Below are positions 1 through 13,712 of a stretch of 64,000 nt of DNA, piece after piece. Under the pieces are notes generated by a model. The model was not told where the DNA came from, did no database searches, and saw only the letters and a list, made by a program, of their open reading frames with translations. Source of the DNA: Pholis gunnellus (lineage: Eukaryota > Chordata > Actinopteri > Perciformes > Pholidae); assembly GCA_910591455.2 (NCBI GenBank), contig OU342819.1:14486262-14550261 (forward strand), written 5' to 3'. The stretch's first letter is position 1, and each line of letters begins with the position of its first letter. The position numbers were made by a program, and so were the translations under genes.

Positions 1-2078
1 CTTGCAAATTTAAACGTCTAAAAATGAGTTACTGCAGTTAATAACATGACTCTTATTTCCATGGAAATACCACGGAGGCATACAGAGCTTTTGGAGCCGG
101 AAGGTGGTCCCTTCACAGATGCCTTGGGTAATTTACGTCTCCCCGCTAAACATTGCGACCAAAGGCTGTGTCATCATCTGGCCCTCCGACTAACATACCG
201 GCAATTAGAAAGGTAGATGAAATGAGACTGTTGCGGAGGCCAGCGATGTAATTAAACTCGGAGTGAGAGGCCACAGGGCCCCTATGAAGTAATACCCCTC
301 TGACCCACACAGTGTGTGTGAAGGCATCGCCACAATGGTCCAAGGGTGTGCTCTCCATCAACAATGTTTATCTCTACTGTGTACGTGCTGTGCGGGTATC
401 ACAGGTTGCAGAAAGAAGCACATTACGCAAGATCTTGTGACGACATGCAGACAAAACTTGGATTTGGACTGACAGAGGCCAGAATATACAAAAGTATTAT
501 TATATTAGAGAAAGCTTTTATCTTTGAAATCCACAACTAATCATGATCTGCATTAGGAACAGCTGCCCCAGAAAGCACATTAATAGTTTAACACAAGCAC
601 ACACTCCATATACATGCACCATATGTTTGAGAATAATGTAGCAATGCGAACCTTGTGACTGCGGGGTGATGCAGAGCTTGCACTCGGCTAAACTTAGCCT
701 CATTTAGCGTATAGATCAGAGGCAGGGAGCAATAGGTAGCCTGGCTCTGATCAAGGTAAATACATTTTAGGAGGTGGATTCAGATGGATATGTGTAAATA
801 GATAAATTATATGGGTATCACAAAAAAAGCCTTTATTTTAGTTTTCCTATAACCTAAACCATAATAGGCACATCTTTGTTGTTTCAGGGGTACATATGCC
901 ATGATATGTGAAAGTATAGTGTCAACATGTGAAGATATAGCACAAATCATAATCATGATGCATTTGAAAATGCAGGTAGCACATATAATAAGTGATTATA
1001 ATAATAAAAAATGCGTATGAATCATGTTCCGTAACATCTCATGCAACATTGTGTGGCAGGCATGATTTCTGTGACCATATTAAAGCGCGTTGTGTTCTCA
1101 CAAAGTGCTCTAAAAGATCAAATAAGCCATAATAACATCCCCATTTGTGGGTCATGTGGTTTATAGAAAGTGAGATATGATAGTTTGCACTTTGATTTGT
1201 TTCATCATATATAGCTTCTGCTGAAACCACTCCCATGAGTGTGTTCTGCTGACATGGAAGTGGTTTGGTTTGTAGTAGATAGAGGCTGTAAAAGACCAAA
1301 TTGAATTGTTTGTTGGCCAAGTGTTAAGCTAAAGCTTTATGACATACTGCTTGGCCATATTTTGCCAGTGCCCGCCTCAAACTAACACAGCCATACAGTT
1401 CAATTTGAGTTGTTAATCAGTTGCCGTTCCTCTGCTCAAATTGTAATGAGTTGCCTCGGGGTCTTACAGAAAGAGTTAGCTATTCTGGGAATTAGAAAAG
1501 CACAGGGTGATTGTCCCAGCTCTGATCTTTTTTAATGCATTATCTCCAGTGAAGCCCCGTTGCAGGATCATAAAGCATCTTCTTAAACAGCACGATTAGA
1601 GGTAACATGTTTTCATGTGTGTGGAGGATTGGAATACTCTCAGTTTAAGATCTCTGACCTGAAACGTGACGATGGTTTTGGCTCCCTTACTAAATAACAA
1701 ATTGAATACATTTGTTCTTTTTTTCATTTCATACCACAACTGTGCTGAATCTTTTACTTTCATCAAGTTGTTACTTTGAGGTTTTCCTTTGTTGCTTGTG
1801 TGGGATCCTCCACCTATATTTTTATAATAATTTGACTGCGCACACATACATTTTTAACCAGAGTGCGTATCACAGCAGACGTCGCCACTCTGATTTAACG
1901 TTGCATCTTCCCACTGATGTTCACCGTGTTCATTCAAAAGAGAAAAGCTCAGGGTTGACATAGCGAACAGATAACATCCCACAGTGGGACCCTAACTCCG
2001 CAGGAACATAACTGCATGCATCTTTATTTCTCTGTTGAACTAGAACTTTTCTCCTGAGCCTAAGCGCTATGTGCATAG

Positions 2079-2079
<1 letters not shown>

Positions 2080-2130
<51 letters not shown>
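2080..2130 (+). repeat. (CA)n microsatellite
   Basis: About 25 uninterrupted dinucleotide units. Confidence 0.95.
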
Positions 2131-2132
<2 letters not shown>

Positions 2133-3993
2133 CATGCTTCCCTCTCCATGCTGCGACACATACTACATAAACACAGCTTGAAACACTGTGACACATGAAA
2201 TCTTGTCCTATTACAATTACAGCTCAGCTGAGGCCCTTATCCAAGAATATTTCCTGAGCTGTGCTCTTCTCCAGAGTGTCTCCCTGTTGCGATGTCATTT
2301 TTCTTACTCTTTGGGACTCGCACTGGCACTGAGTTTAACCCTCTGATTTTAATAAAGGAGTCAATATGATGAGTGTGATCTTAAAGGGACAGGGTGGAAA
2401 TGTAAATGCACACAAAATATAGTAAACAAGATGGATCCATCGAGTTTAAGTGTTTGGCATTCTTGCATTAAATGTATTATCCGCTTCAAACTTGACAGTA
2501 AGGTGTTTAAACCGTATTTTTGTGTGCACGGATCAAGCTTATTTACCAGCATAATCACAAACAAGATCTCTTCTTGGATACATATGGAGCTTTTTCTGTG
2601 CACTCACAGCCGGTCACTACACATGAACATTAAAATCAGCCATTAGTACCATATGACTCTCTCTATATGTGCTCGAGTGAAGCAGAAAATCCCTGGTGAT
2701 GCTTTGATAGGTTTTATTGCTTGCAGCCTGACAGCGTTTTAATTCCCCTTGCGGTTACGGTATCATAGCAGCCCAATCTCCTCTCACCACACCATCAGCA
2801 CCTTTCTCCCGGACCCAATTTAGCCGGTGATCCTAAATCTAGCCCTCTAGAGACTCAAGAGATTCAGAACAGTGCTTTTGGTGGAATAGCACCCCAGCAC
2901 CTTCAAGGAATAGGCCGCCTCGGAATGTAATTAGATGCTGCCAATCTCTCGCTATCACTTGGGAACTGGCTAGCGGGTCTCTTAATGGAGATGGTGTCTG
3001 CATGCACGTATCCTTTGGAATTAGAGCAGAACTCACTCTCAAACCAGTGTGTTAAACATCAAAGTCTCCTGTTAAAATGCCCATTTGTTATGAATGTCCC
3101 CCGTTGGATCTGATCTCATTTACTAAATGATGTTTCGTTAAACTCGCACGTCTTGTAAAACAAATTCATAACATTCACAAAGCAGCAAGGCTGTCTATAA
3201 TTAGGAAAGCAGCGGTATTTGCTTCCACGGAAAAGTGTCCATCTGTTGGGGATACTGAAGATGGAGGGTCATTAAATATCTCAATTTTACAATGAAACGA
3301 ATAGCACACAGTCCAGTATATATTCTCTAAAGTGATAATATCACGAAGTATCCCAGCTCCAAGTGAGTAATGTTGTACTTGCTCAACAGGGCTGGTATGC
3401 TTATCAGTAGTTGATTAGACCCTTATATAAATGTGGTTCAAATCATATGGAGCTTAAGCTATGATGAGAATGTAGCTTATGGGATTCTTGCCTCCACTAA
3501 ATCTATTTCCAAAGTCATCCCAAATGATTAGTGCTGCCATTAAGGCTTTTTCCGGGTACTTATGACATGGCAAATTTACAAAATTTGAATCGCTATAAAA
3601 GGCCTGCTACTGGAAGATTAACCTGTTCAGCACTAAACCTATAGGATTTCCTCATGCTGTAAAGACATGGAAGACATCGCATGAAGTATACAGACACACC
3701 CTGCTAATGCTGTGGGAATAAATTGTAGAAACTGCTGAGGACTGACCACACTGCATTGCACTCAATATGTGGTCTTGGTTCTCCCTTAAGGCAAGGTTAA
3801 ATGGCTGTAAATACTATTGAGAGAATGAGAGTGCAGGTCTGATCACATTAATCATCGTGTAAGTGCGTATAGGTGTGAATGTGTTTTTTAGTGTGCGGTT
3901 CTCACTGTGGATTTGCCTCTGTGAGCGTGCATGCATGCACCTTGCAATGCAGTTAAAGGACTCATATCTACGCTGTTACCAAATTACATTTAC

Positions 3994-3996
<3 letters not shown>

Positions 3997-4022
<26 letters not shown>
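3997..4022 (+). repeat. (TG)n microsatellite
   Basis: About 13 uninterrupted units. Confidence 0.95.
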
Positions 4023-4024
<2 letters not shown>

Positions 4025-6369
4025 CTGTACACTGTACGTGCTGAAGGCCGTCTGAAATGAAAGCCAATGTCAGAGATAGACAGCAGAAGGTGGCAGCAGG
4101 AACAAGAGGCTACTGGCAATATTAACCCCTTCACTGGGTTGAATGGAGCAGGCAATTATAACCAGTCTTGTGGCTGTCACATTGCCAGAGGGAGACAGCT
4201 CTTACATACACATACACACAGACAATCGCGCACACAAGGAGTATCGGATCGTTTTCTCTAATTAAAAGGATAATAATAAATAGTTTTGTGCCATTATACC
4301 GAACTGTAATAAGATTGTACTAACTGACTTGATTGCTGATATCTAGGAAGATATTGCTGAAAAGAAGGCAGATGGGGCAATGGACATGAGCAGTTAGACA
4401 GATTTAAAACCAATTTATTTGGAGGGGAAAACTAAGACACACAGTAACGGCAAGTTATTTCATCTTTACACATTTTAGTTACTTCCAAAGCAAGTATTTT
4501 ATGGCGAAACATCACAAATTTGTCTCTGACACAGAATGACAATATAGACATATTGCAAACATATATATATACAAATATATATATCTACACAGTATATTGT
4601 ATTTATCAGCAAGTTAACAGAATAATACATTTCTTTTCCGATTTTTTTAATTTGTTTATGTAAAATCTTTGTTGAAAAAAGATTGTAGTGGATTAAAAAA
4701 TATTACATTTCTGTCTGAAATGTTGTGATGTAGAAGTAAATGTCCTTTTACACGCACATTTCTAAAAGGTTTTTCCTGCAACATCTTTTCTCTGTTTGCA
4801 GCAGCCAAGAATGTTGCTTCTCCTCTTCGCTCCTGTTTTTGTCCTACAAACACTCCGGCCACACCAACTCTCTATTTCAGGGTGTTAAGCTGCTGAGCAC
4901 GGCCAAAACGTGTTACAGTATATCTGATCAAATCGATAGCTATTTCTCTCTTACACACTTTTCCTTCACTTTCTCCTCGTTTCTTACTGCGGTTATAGCT
5001 ATGATGGGATGATTGGAAGGTGATGCATCCACCGGGTCTGTCTTGTCTGTGTGAGATAGATAGATTAGTAGTGTGTGGTGGGGGGGGGGGGGGCGGCAGC
5101 GGTAAGATCAGTGGGAGGGCTTTGCTGTGCTGCACCGCAATAAGGTGTTAGCAGATCCATCAGTGTAGCACGCTTAGTGGAAGCCAACCAGAGCTTTCTC
5201 GCTCACGATGCGATGTAACCCCTTCAACTCGCCTTCCCTTCACTTCCCCATTAACAAACCTGGGGGGGGGCTATAGGAGAAGAGATTGAGATGGCTTGTA
5301 ATAACAACAAACAAACCGCTGCATGTCAGACATTTTCCAATGTTTGACTCCGCCAGTTTTGTCTGTCAGATGCCCATATTTCTCCAAAGTGTCTATACTC
5401 GCTCCTCTGTTCTTTCCTATGTGTGTTGTCTCTTTGCTTTCCATTATTCCCTCTGCCACACTTGAAGCTCTAGTGTGCAACATTTATTTGCGTCTCCCAT
5501 GAGAGCGTAATCTTTTTTTCTGTTCATTGAGTCTGTACTCACTCCCCTCGATGATTATATCTTCCTCTCTCGGTGTGGAGGAAGGATTATTATTATCAGG
5601 ATGCAGAGGTCCCTGTATACAGAATGATTGTTAGTTTTTTTGGTGACCAGAGGAGGTCAGTCTGCTGCATCTCTGTTCAGGTGTCTTTGTTTTCCCTCTT
5701 TTTCGACCGTATTGCTGCCTGCTTTCTTCTTCTGTGTTTTGATGCCTTTGTGCTCGCTCAGGTCCTGTTAGTTTAGGGAAAATGTGAGGAGCCACAGTAT
5801 TTCATTAGTACAGTGGGTCCCATCACAGTAGCCTGAGCAAACACACATAAACACACACACTCAACTCAGCCATTTATTCATGACTAAGCCAGCAGGCCAA
5901 CTTTGTTTGAGCTGTGGAGATGTGTGCTTCTTTTGCTTTTGCTCTTTTATCAACATCTAAAGCATCTCCCCGCACTATGTCTTCACACACCTCTGAGTGT
6001 AGCTGTCCATTCCTATCACCCTTACCCATGTTAGTCCCCTTCTAGATCTCATCCTACGCTCTACACTCACTTAAAAGGCTGTGTTCCCTCTCTGAAGCTT
6101 GCTTATATTAAAGTTTTTTTTTTCTCCCCTTCCTTTGTACCTGGCATTAAATAGTTTCACATTTTCACTTTGCAGACCTACTGCTATGGCTACATTGAGA
6201 CGGCTGTCTTTGAAAATCTTGTTTTTTGTGTGTGGTTTTGAAAGTTTTTTGGAGGCCTGCGAACTCGTCACGTCTCTCACTGGCTTCAAAATTCTTCACT
6301 TCCATGTGAGGGCTGGTATAACAAAACCACCGGTTGAATAACAATGAGGTATCTTTCTATTTTACCCCA

Positions 6370-6371
<2 letters not shown>

Positions 6372-6416
<45 letters not shown>

Positions 6417-6442
6417 CATCACACACACACACACACACACAC
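6372..6442 (+). repeat. (CA)n microsatellite, interrupted
   Basis: Two pure runs separated by CTCACCATC, about 20 and 11 units. Confidence 0.95.
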
Positions 6443-6719
6443 CTACACACTTTAATTAGATAATTGTTTCCCTTCAGTTGACAGGGTAGCCTACATGGAC
6501 AAATTCAACTCATTAACTCAACAAAAAAATTGAAATTGAAATTTGATTAAAAGAAAATCGCCACATCCTCCAAAAAAACTGCCAAATTGGTTTGATGTTG
6601 GCATTTACAATATTTACAATAACTGGCTAATTGCCCATCAACATGAATCAGTTGTTGCACATTAACAGTAGTTCTTACAAGTTAGAGTTCTGGACAACTA
6701 GTTAGCAAGCGAGCAGAGA

Positions 6720-6838
6720 AAGTTGAAATAGTAAACGAAAAGGAGGCCAAATTAATAAGCAGCTGAAATAGTTAACGAGCTAAAAGTGATGGATTAAAAA
6801 ATTTGAAAGTTCTCATACGCAGTTGAAATAGTTAGCTC
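6720..6838 (+). repeat. Short degenerate tandem array
   Basis: Three imperfect units share a core close to GCAGTTGAAATAGTTAA, at about 6720-6737, 6757-6777 and 6819-6838, the last two followed by similar AGCTAAAAGTGATGG / AGCTCAAAGTAATGG sequence. It is probably part of a decayed dispersed repeat. Confidence 0.5.
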
Positions 6839-9482
6839 AAAGTAATGGGTGGACGGTAGAAACATCCACTTCTTCCATACCATGTGCAAACTTAATCGAA
6901 TCAACCGATACATTTACAATTCATTAATATGAAAATAAACACTTTGATATCGAGTGTGGTTAATAGTGCTGAATTCATGAGAAGATATTTAGAACATACA
7001 GTACATGACAGAATTACTGAATTAGAGAAGCCTTCAACTGTGCTAATGTCGTTCGCTTTCTCTCCCCCTCTCTTCTCTCCCCCTCTCTTCTTCCAGCTCT
7101 GCCACAAACCTCTCCCTCACCCCCTCGTGTTTCCTAACTTTACATTTTGTATTTTGACGAGTGACTCAGTGCTTGCTTTTTGGATTCAATCATCATGTAT
7201 TCCTGAGAAGCCCTGAAATGCTCACCAATTCTGGAGGCGTGGTGCTAAAGAGATTCTTTTTTTTTCTATCCCACTCATCCATCCTTTTTTTTTTTTTTTT
7301 TTTTTTAAATCTTTGTTGGCATTAATTTTCCCCGTCTCATTTTCCTCAGACTTGTAGTCATCTGAGGGTCTTCTAAGGGAACTAATGACATGACTGAAGC
7401 ATGAACCTAATCAAGGCTGAGCCCTGATAGGCTGACAAACACATCCCCTTTGCTTGATCGGAACTTTGATTAACACCCTCTCATAAGAGTTTAAAGCGAG
7501 CACACATTAAACAGATTTGTAGCCACCATTAACGGGAACAGATTGCTACTCTTATTCCCAGTACATAATGATTCATAAACGTCAGTTATGGTTATAATCA
7601 AAATTCTTGTGATGAATCCTTTTTTGTCTGTTGTCAGTAAATGGCACCCTTTTTTGGGGGGTTCCTCCTGGCATTCTTGGGTGGTGGAGATCAGAATCAT
7701 CAGGGTAATGGCCCTGCTGAAAGCAGAACATGTCAATTTAATGAGATGCATATCTGTTACACATATGGCCAAGTAACTCTTAAGGACCCGTGCCTGTCAA
7801 GAACCAAATAGAAATAACACTTTGGCGATAAAATACAACCATGTGTGAACAATGTATAATTTTTAGCATATGAGCCTTGGTTACTGTAAACAGGAGGAGA
7901 GTATGTAGAGTTAAAGGAGTGTGCTTCTTGTATTAGTAGCTGTTATCCTAAGCCCATCCGTTGGAATTAGTTCCGACATGTAATCATGAAAAACAAACTG
8001 TAAACCTTTGGACTTAAACAGTGTTCAATGAGTCTAATCCTTTTTATTAAAGGCTGTAGTGTAAAAACACAGGCTCTAGCTAATCTAGGCATACAGCAGT
8101 TAACCGTTAGCCTAACCATTTTGTAAGTGTGTGCGTTTGTGTGGACTTGCTGTTCAAGTACCCAAGAGCACAAATGTTTCTGTATTTGTGTATATGCATG
8201 TGTTTGTGTGTGGTGAAAGGAGATGAAATGAAAGTCTTCCTGAGCTAATTTGAAAAGCACTTGCCCCGTTAATAGAGGACACATGGTGTGGGGGAGGGAT
8301 GATGCTTTTTTTATATATATATATACAGTTATCAGTTTCAATTTTCTCCTTTTAATCATCTTTATAACTTAAAGTTATCAAAATATATATTTTTCAACCT
8401 CCTGACTATCTGCTTGTTTCCGATCAATTTCTCATTATTTCTGTTTTTGTAACAGTTTCTCCATCGTACTATCATATCATTTTACTTTTTTTCCAATATA
8501 TATACACCATTTTTTTACTGTGTATTTTCTTTGCTGTATGAAAGACACAATTTGTATTTTTTATTTTATTATTCATTCCTGCCAGTAAAATCCGAGTTCA
8601 ACCCGGGCCAGCGAGTAATGAATTATGGCTGTAATATCTTCCAGTGGATGACAGCCAAATCTCCTCTCCATACACTCTTTAAAGGCATGTGTGTGTGTGT
8701 ATGTTTGTGTGTGTTTTCTATCTGTGTGCGTAAGTGTCGCTCTCTTCTTTTGCTGTTGAAGTGTAATGATCTCTCATGATCATCAGCGTTTGCTTCCTAG
8801 CAGGATGCTCCATCATATGCATGTGCATTTCTATAGAAAATGCACCATCATGTTCCTGTCATTTGCACAGCCATGTATATAACTTTTCCCAAATTGTAAC
8901 CTTCTCCATCTCAGAAGGTTAAGGCTTATCTTTAAACCGTCCCCATGTTTAAGTCAAGGTGACAGATGACAATGTGATAACTCTGGTTTTCACACCTGAC
9001 GAGGTTCATCTTGTGATCACAGGGAATCAAATTGCTCTAGATTAGAATCTAAGACCAAATTCATAATCGAGTGTATCAACCAATTTTAGTTTCCACTTTG
9101 TGACGAGGCCCTGACTGTTTTAGCCAACTTTAATTCCTTCTAACCACCATAAACCCAGACACTCCACAAGCAAATCATCTTGGCAACCAGGCAAGCTCTA
9201 ATACAGGGTGAAATATGTGCTCGGCTACTGCTTTCTTTTTTGGCAGATGTCTAAAATAACTAAGCCTAATTGGAGGGAAAAGGCCAATCCCACAGTGAGT
9301 ACTTAAGTCATTCGGCTCTAGACCTGAAGACATGCAGAGTGTTTGGCCAGAGAGGGCTATAATTGGCACTGCTTTCATCTGTCATATATGCATCATTTCG
9401 CTTACAAACTGAAACAGGAGGTGTGAGATGTGGTATGCATTTATGCATATTTACACATGGGAATGCATGCATGACAGCATCC

Positions 9483-9514
9483 GTGTGTGTGTGCGTATGT
9501 GTGTGTGTGTGTGT
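9483..9514 (+). repeat. (TG)n microsatellite, imperfect
   Basis: TG units broken by GCGTA. Confidence 0.9.
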
Positions 9515-10152
9515 TTGGAGGTACATGAGACGCAACCAACTGGATCTTGCTTGTGTGAGCTAATGGAGGAACAAGGCAGATTGATTATGTATTTCTCATA
9601 TTCTACGCAGGGCTTTAAACATGAATAAACACTGACAACGCTGTCATTTACCCTGTCAATTACGCGCTAGACACATGTCTCTACTGGGTTAATGATTGTG
9701 AATGATTGTATGTCATTCACGTGTATAAACAACACATAGACACAGTCCACAGGGTTTTGTGACTACGATTTGTGCTTTGTTTAAAATTATACCTTTCACT
9801 TTGATATTGTCATCACATGAATTATTTTTCTTTTCCCATTTGAAAGAGGGTTGCTGCTCAACAATAAAAGCACAGCTTTTTCCTCTTTGAGTTGAGAGTC
9901 TGGCACTCTAACCAAGGGCATGTGCAGCAGTTATTGTACTGCAACAATGATAAGGAGAAGCGGAGTGTGGGAAGAACACAGCGTCTGATTTGGCTGCAGT
10001 GCTGCCTTCTGTCTGATCTTCAGCTAAAAAGGCCCTAACTCCTACAACAGGCTTATAACCCCTCGCTAATCCCCCCTTCTGACTCATTTCACTGCAGTTT
10101 GAAGCTCTCTCTTTAAATCTCTTGTTCGCTCAGTGCCATGCATACGCGTGCG

Positions 10153-10156
<4 letters not shown>

Positions 10157-10186
<30 letters not shown>
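10157..10186 (+). repeat. (CA)n microsatellite
   Basis: About 15 units. Confidence 0.95.
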
Positions 10187-10188
<2 letters not shown>

Positions 10189-11485
10189 CCAGAGTCTCTG
10201 AATAACAAAACCCTTCAGTTGAAAATGGAAATGTCTCACTGGACCAGTAAATTGCACTGTGAGAAATATCTTCAGCCAAATGTTCGCACACAGGCACAAG
10301 CAGAGACACAAGTAGACACTGCAAATCCATTTTGCGATTTTCTTTTTGTTTAATTATAAGCGTGGATGCTAGCCACCAATGACCTCCATTACTGATAGCT
10401 CTTTTTTTGTTTTGTTTTCTTTCGGCTCGTGTTGAATGCTTCCTTCTTTCTGAGCCCAATGCCTTTCATAAGGAGAGGAAGAAAGACACCCTTAATTGAT
10501 ATTTACCCACGGGGACACACACGGATGCACAACATCAACAACACTGACACAATCCTTTACGTATGTTTCACATTGTTACTTTTCTAAATGTCTTTTTACA
10601 TTTCCTTCTTTCTTTCTATCATTGTGCAGCTCAAATTTAAGATTTAAGACTTTTGTGAGTGAGTGGGGCTGTCAAGGGTTGTGAGGGGACAGGAAGTAAC
10701 CCCTCTCACTCAACAGAAGGCCTTTGTGTCATTATTACAGATTAATGTTTTTACGAGCGGCGCAGGAATTAGCATTAGTGGCGGTTTTAGAGCTGTCACT
10801 CATGGCCTCCTCCCAGAATTGAGATGACTTAATATCATGGTACTAATAATACCACCTCATGTCAGTGCCAACATAGCAGCTCACAGTCAAGGGTTTTGTG
10901 GTAGGGGCAGAAAAATAGAAAAAGAAGCAATTCTGTACCACTGCACCTTATTGGTATTCATAGGAGGCTAAAGCTACTTATATTTATGTCTTTCATATTT
11001 GATTAGCACAGTAGTCCCTTGATTACCGTGTCGTTGGCCCGAGTATAAATGGATCTTCTCTTTGCCACACCTGTTTTGGGATTTAGTGGCTAACCAGAGG
11101 ATTAATCTGTTTGGTGATTTTGAGTCAAATTAAAGAAGAACCATTTCCGCTTATTTAAGCTCCGTAGTGCTTAATCTCTGTATTGTATGCACCTATAAGA
11201 CTTCCCTGCAGTGAATATAATGCAGAATATTCAAGATACACATGAGAACTCTCCAGGCAGCTCCAACTAATATATTGTCTTCAGTGTGGCGCTGCAGTTA
11301 CACTCTCCATCTTCATTGCCCTATAGAAGTGCATGACCAGTTACATGTGAGTGGGATGAGAATATGGTTATGGAGAGATGGATATTTACCATGCAGAAGA
11401 TATGACCGTATCCTGATTCAAAACCATTAGGCTCCTAACTCAAACAATATTTCAGTCCCTCTTAAAGGCCAGACTCTCATGAGAT

Positions 11486-11492
11486 TTATATA

Positions 11493-11523
<31 letters not shown>
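11486..11523 (+). repeat. (TA)n microsatellite
   Basis: TA units with one G interruption near 11498. Confidence 0.9.
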
Positions 11524-13104
11524 GATCCAATTACCTTTGTTCACAAGACAGGAGTTGAATGTCTGTGACTCTCACTGTAATTCATGTGCTCTCAGCCTCG
11601 TGACACACATGCTTGAACCGAGATAAATAGGGTCTCCTGTGTAAGATGAGTGTGTAATAGCTCAGTGATGAGGGCCGGCTTATCACCAGGGTGTATATAC
11701 CATTTAGGCCCCCATTACATAAATGAATATACCGTAGTATAACTGAAAAGCAGCTATTGTCATCTCTAGACTTTAATGTTGTGTTTTAGAAATTCTGTTT
11801 CGAAAGGATGGCTCATTGGGGAGGGACCCTTAAGCCTTAATCCTGCATTAATGGCTATTTTTGATAATATTAGAGTGAAATTGCTCTGTGTAATGGGAGA
11901 GGGGTTGCTTGTAGAGCTACAGTAATAGCAGTAGCAGAGTAGCATCCAACTTTGCAGTTCTACATAGCTTTAAAACTCTTCTAACTGTTCTGGTTCATAT
12001 TTACTGTGTAGTTGAGACTTAAAAGCTTAATCACCTGCAATGTTTTCCAGAAATATTTGACCAGAATAGTCCCGGGGCACCCTTTCTGAAGGAGTGTATG
12101 CAGTGCTTTCTTTCCGCATTCAAAATAAGAAAGGCGTCTCATTAAAAAGTTCCCCCTTAAATTGTTCTCTCTAAACTCAGGGGTGTGTTCCATCCAATTT
12201 CCACCCCTGTTTATTGCTAATTGTTCACTAATGAATTGTCCTCGGTTCCTCTTCAAACATACATAACTAATGTACAGTAAGACAGCTCCTGCTTAGCAAG
12301 GAAAAGCCATTACACACACAGCATAGAATTCAAATGAGCTTTGAGCTGTGGAGGCTTTCTGTAATATATTGTGTTCACATCCTTTGTAATGCTTTTGAAC
12401 CTCCTTGTTTGCTTTCTGTCAACACCCATGTGTTTGAAGTTTAAAGTAGGTTTGCAGAGAAACTGGTCTTTGCAAAATGCTGTTCTGTTTTAGCAGAAAA
12501 GATTAACAGCCTCACAGATAAGCATATTCCTATACTGTTAATTCATTTATAGTGCATTGTTTTAATACTCCAACGTCCTTGCTTGTGTATACTACAGTGC
12601 CCATATTTGTTTATGTTTAAAGCTGGTAGAGAAGGCTGTATGCAAATAAGAAACGAGGTGGTAGTGTGCCAGTTAGTATGCAAGTGAACACAAACCGACT
12701 GAGGCGTTTTCAACCAATGTCAGTCGATGTCGGTTAACAGCTTGTCCTGATTGAATAAACAGAGTAAGAGAGAGGATGGAGGCATAAGAAAGATGAGAGG
12801 GTACATGTTTGATTAGCCTCTGAAGTGAGGGATGTGCCTTTAATCCGTCCCCTTACTAATCCCTCTCCTCCTGGAGAGTCCGCACTGCCTGGGGGTGAAA
12901 AGTGTTGCAAGTCCTCAGTGTGGAGCCAGCGGCCACACTGTAGTGCTTTCTACATGTCCATCCCTTTCATTTCAGCGCACATATTTGTGCTACAGTATCA
13001 CACAAACTGATGTTTCATATTCAGTGCAAAGTAGACAGTATTGCCAATGACATTGCAGTGCAGAAAACCACCATTCTGTTATGACAAGGCCAATGCTAGT
13101 GGCA

Positions 13105-13712
13105 TGGCTCAAGGGGTGGTGATTCCGTCTGCTGGTCCATCCCTTTGGTCAGACTGACATATCTTAACGACTCTTTAAAGCCTACTGACTTTGGTAATCA
13201 CCTGAAATTTCCTTCAGTGTCACCATGAGGTTGACATTTATGTTTTTTTCGTGATATGTCATGACCGACTGGATGGATTGCCAATGTAATACGTATAGAT
13301 TTGCATGCTGCCCAGAGGAAGACATTTTTCCTGGAAAGCCATCAACAGGTCAAAGTTTGCACTTAATACCAACTTTATGGATTGAAGTTTTGGTCCAGGC
13401 ATTTATTTTCCCCTGAGGATCACTTGTTGTACATGGTTTCCCCCCGCTTGGTTGGCGTTTACTTGACTTACTAATGGCTCACGTCTCTACAGAGTGACAT
13501 ACAACTCAAGCGACTAGCAAGTTAAAACAAGTCAAGTCAAGCTACTCACGTGACTGAGGACACAAACGACTTACATGACTAAAGACTGACGTGATGAAAT
13601 GCCAACGGGGCCTAGTGAAGGGTCAATTATGAGGGCGTTTGCACGCTGACATTAGCTCAGAGCACCATTGTGCCTAAGTAAAGCCTCACAGAGCCACTAG
13701 CGTGGCTGTACA
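13105..13712 (+). repeat. Degraded teleost interspersed repeat, interrupted copy
   Basis: Blocks here match those at 31360-31842 in the same order and orientation: a 'GACTTTGGTAATCACCTG' block (13177-13206 area), 'GGATGGATTGCCA' (13271 area), and an end containing 'CTGACATTAGCTCAGAGCACC' type sequence near 13647-13712 (cut here to its core, ATTAGCTCAGAGCACC). I know this motif series as a widespread fish repeat whose class I cannot name with confidence. About 250 bases in the middle (roughly 13370-13630) do not match, suggesting an insertion or heavy decay. Confidence 0.65.

Larger units (their letters stand above)
1..13100. other. Non-coding DNA upstream of adgrb2, no gene recognised
   Basis: No open frame in this stretch shows a domain, codon periodicity or splice structure that I recognise. 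It holds microsatellites (listed separately), homopolymer runs (poly-G near 5081 and 5263, poly-T near 7285), a small degenerate tandem array near 6720-6838, and otherwise ordinary AT-leaning sequence. Stretches such as 2740-3020, 7360-7480 and 10730-10810 have balanced composition without simple repeats and could be conserved non-coding elements, but nothing in the sequence alone proves it. Confidence 0.6.
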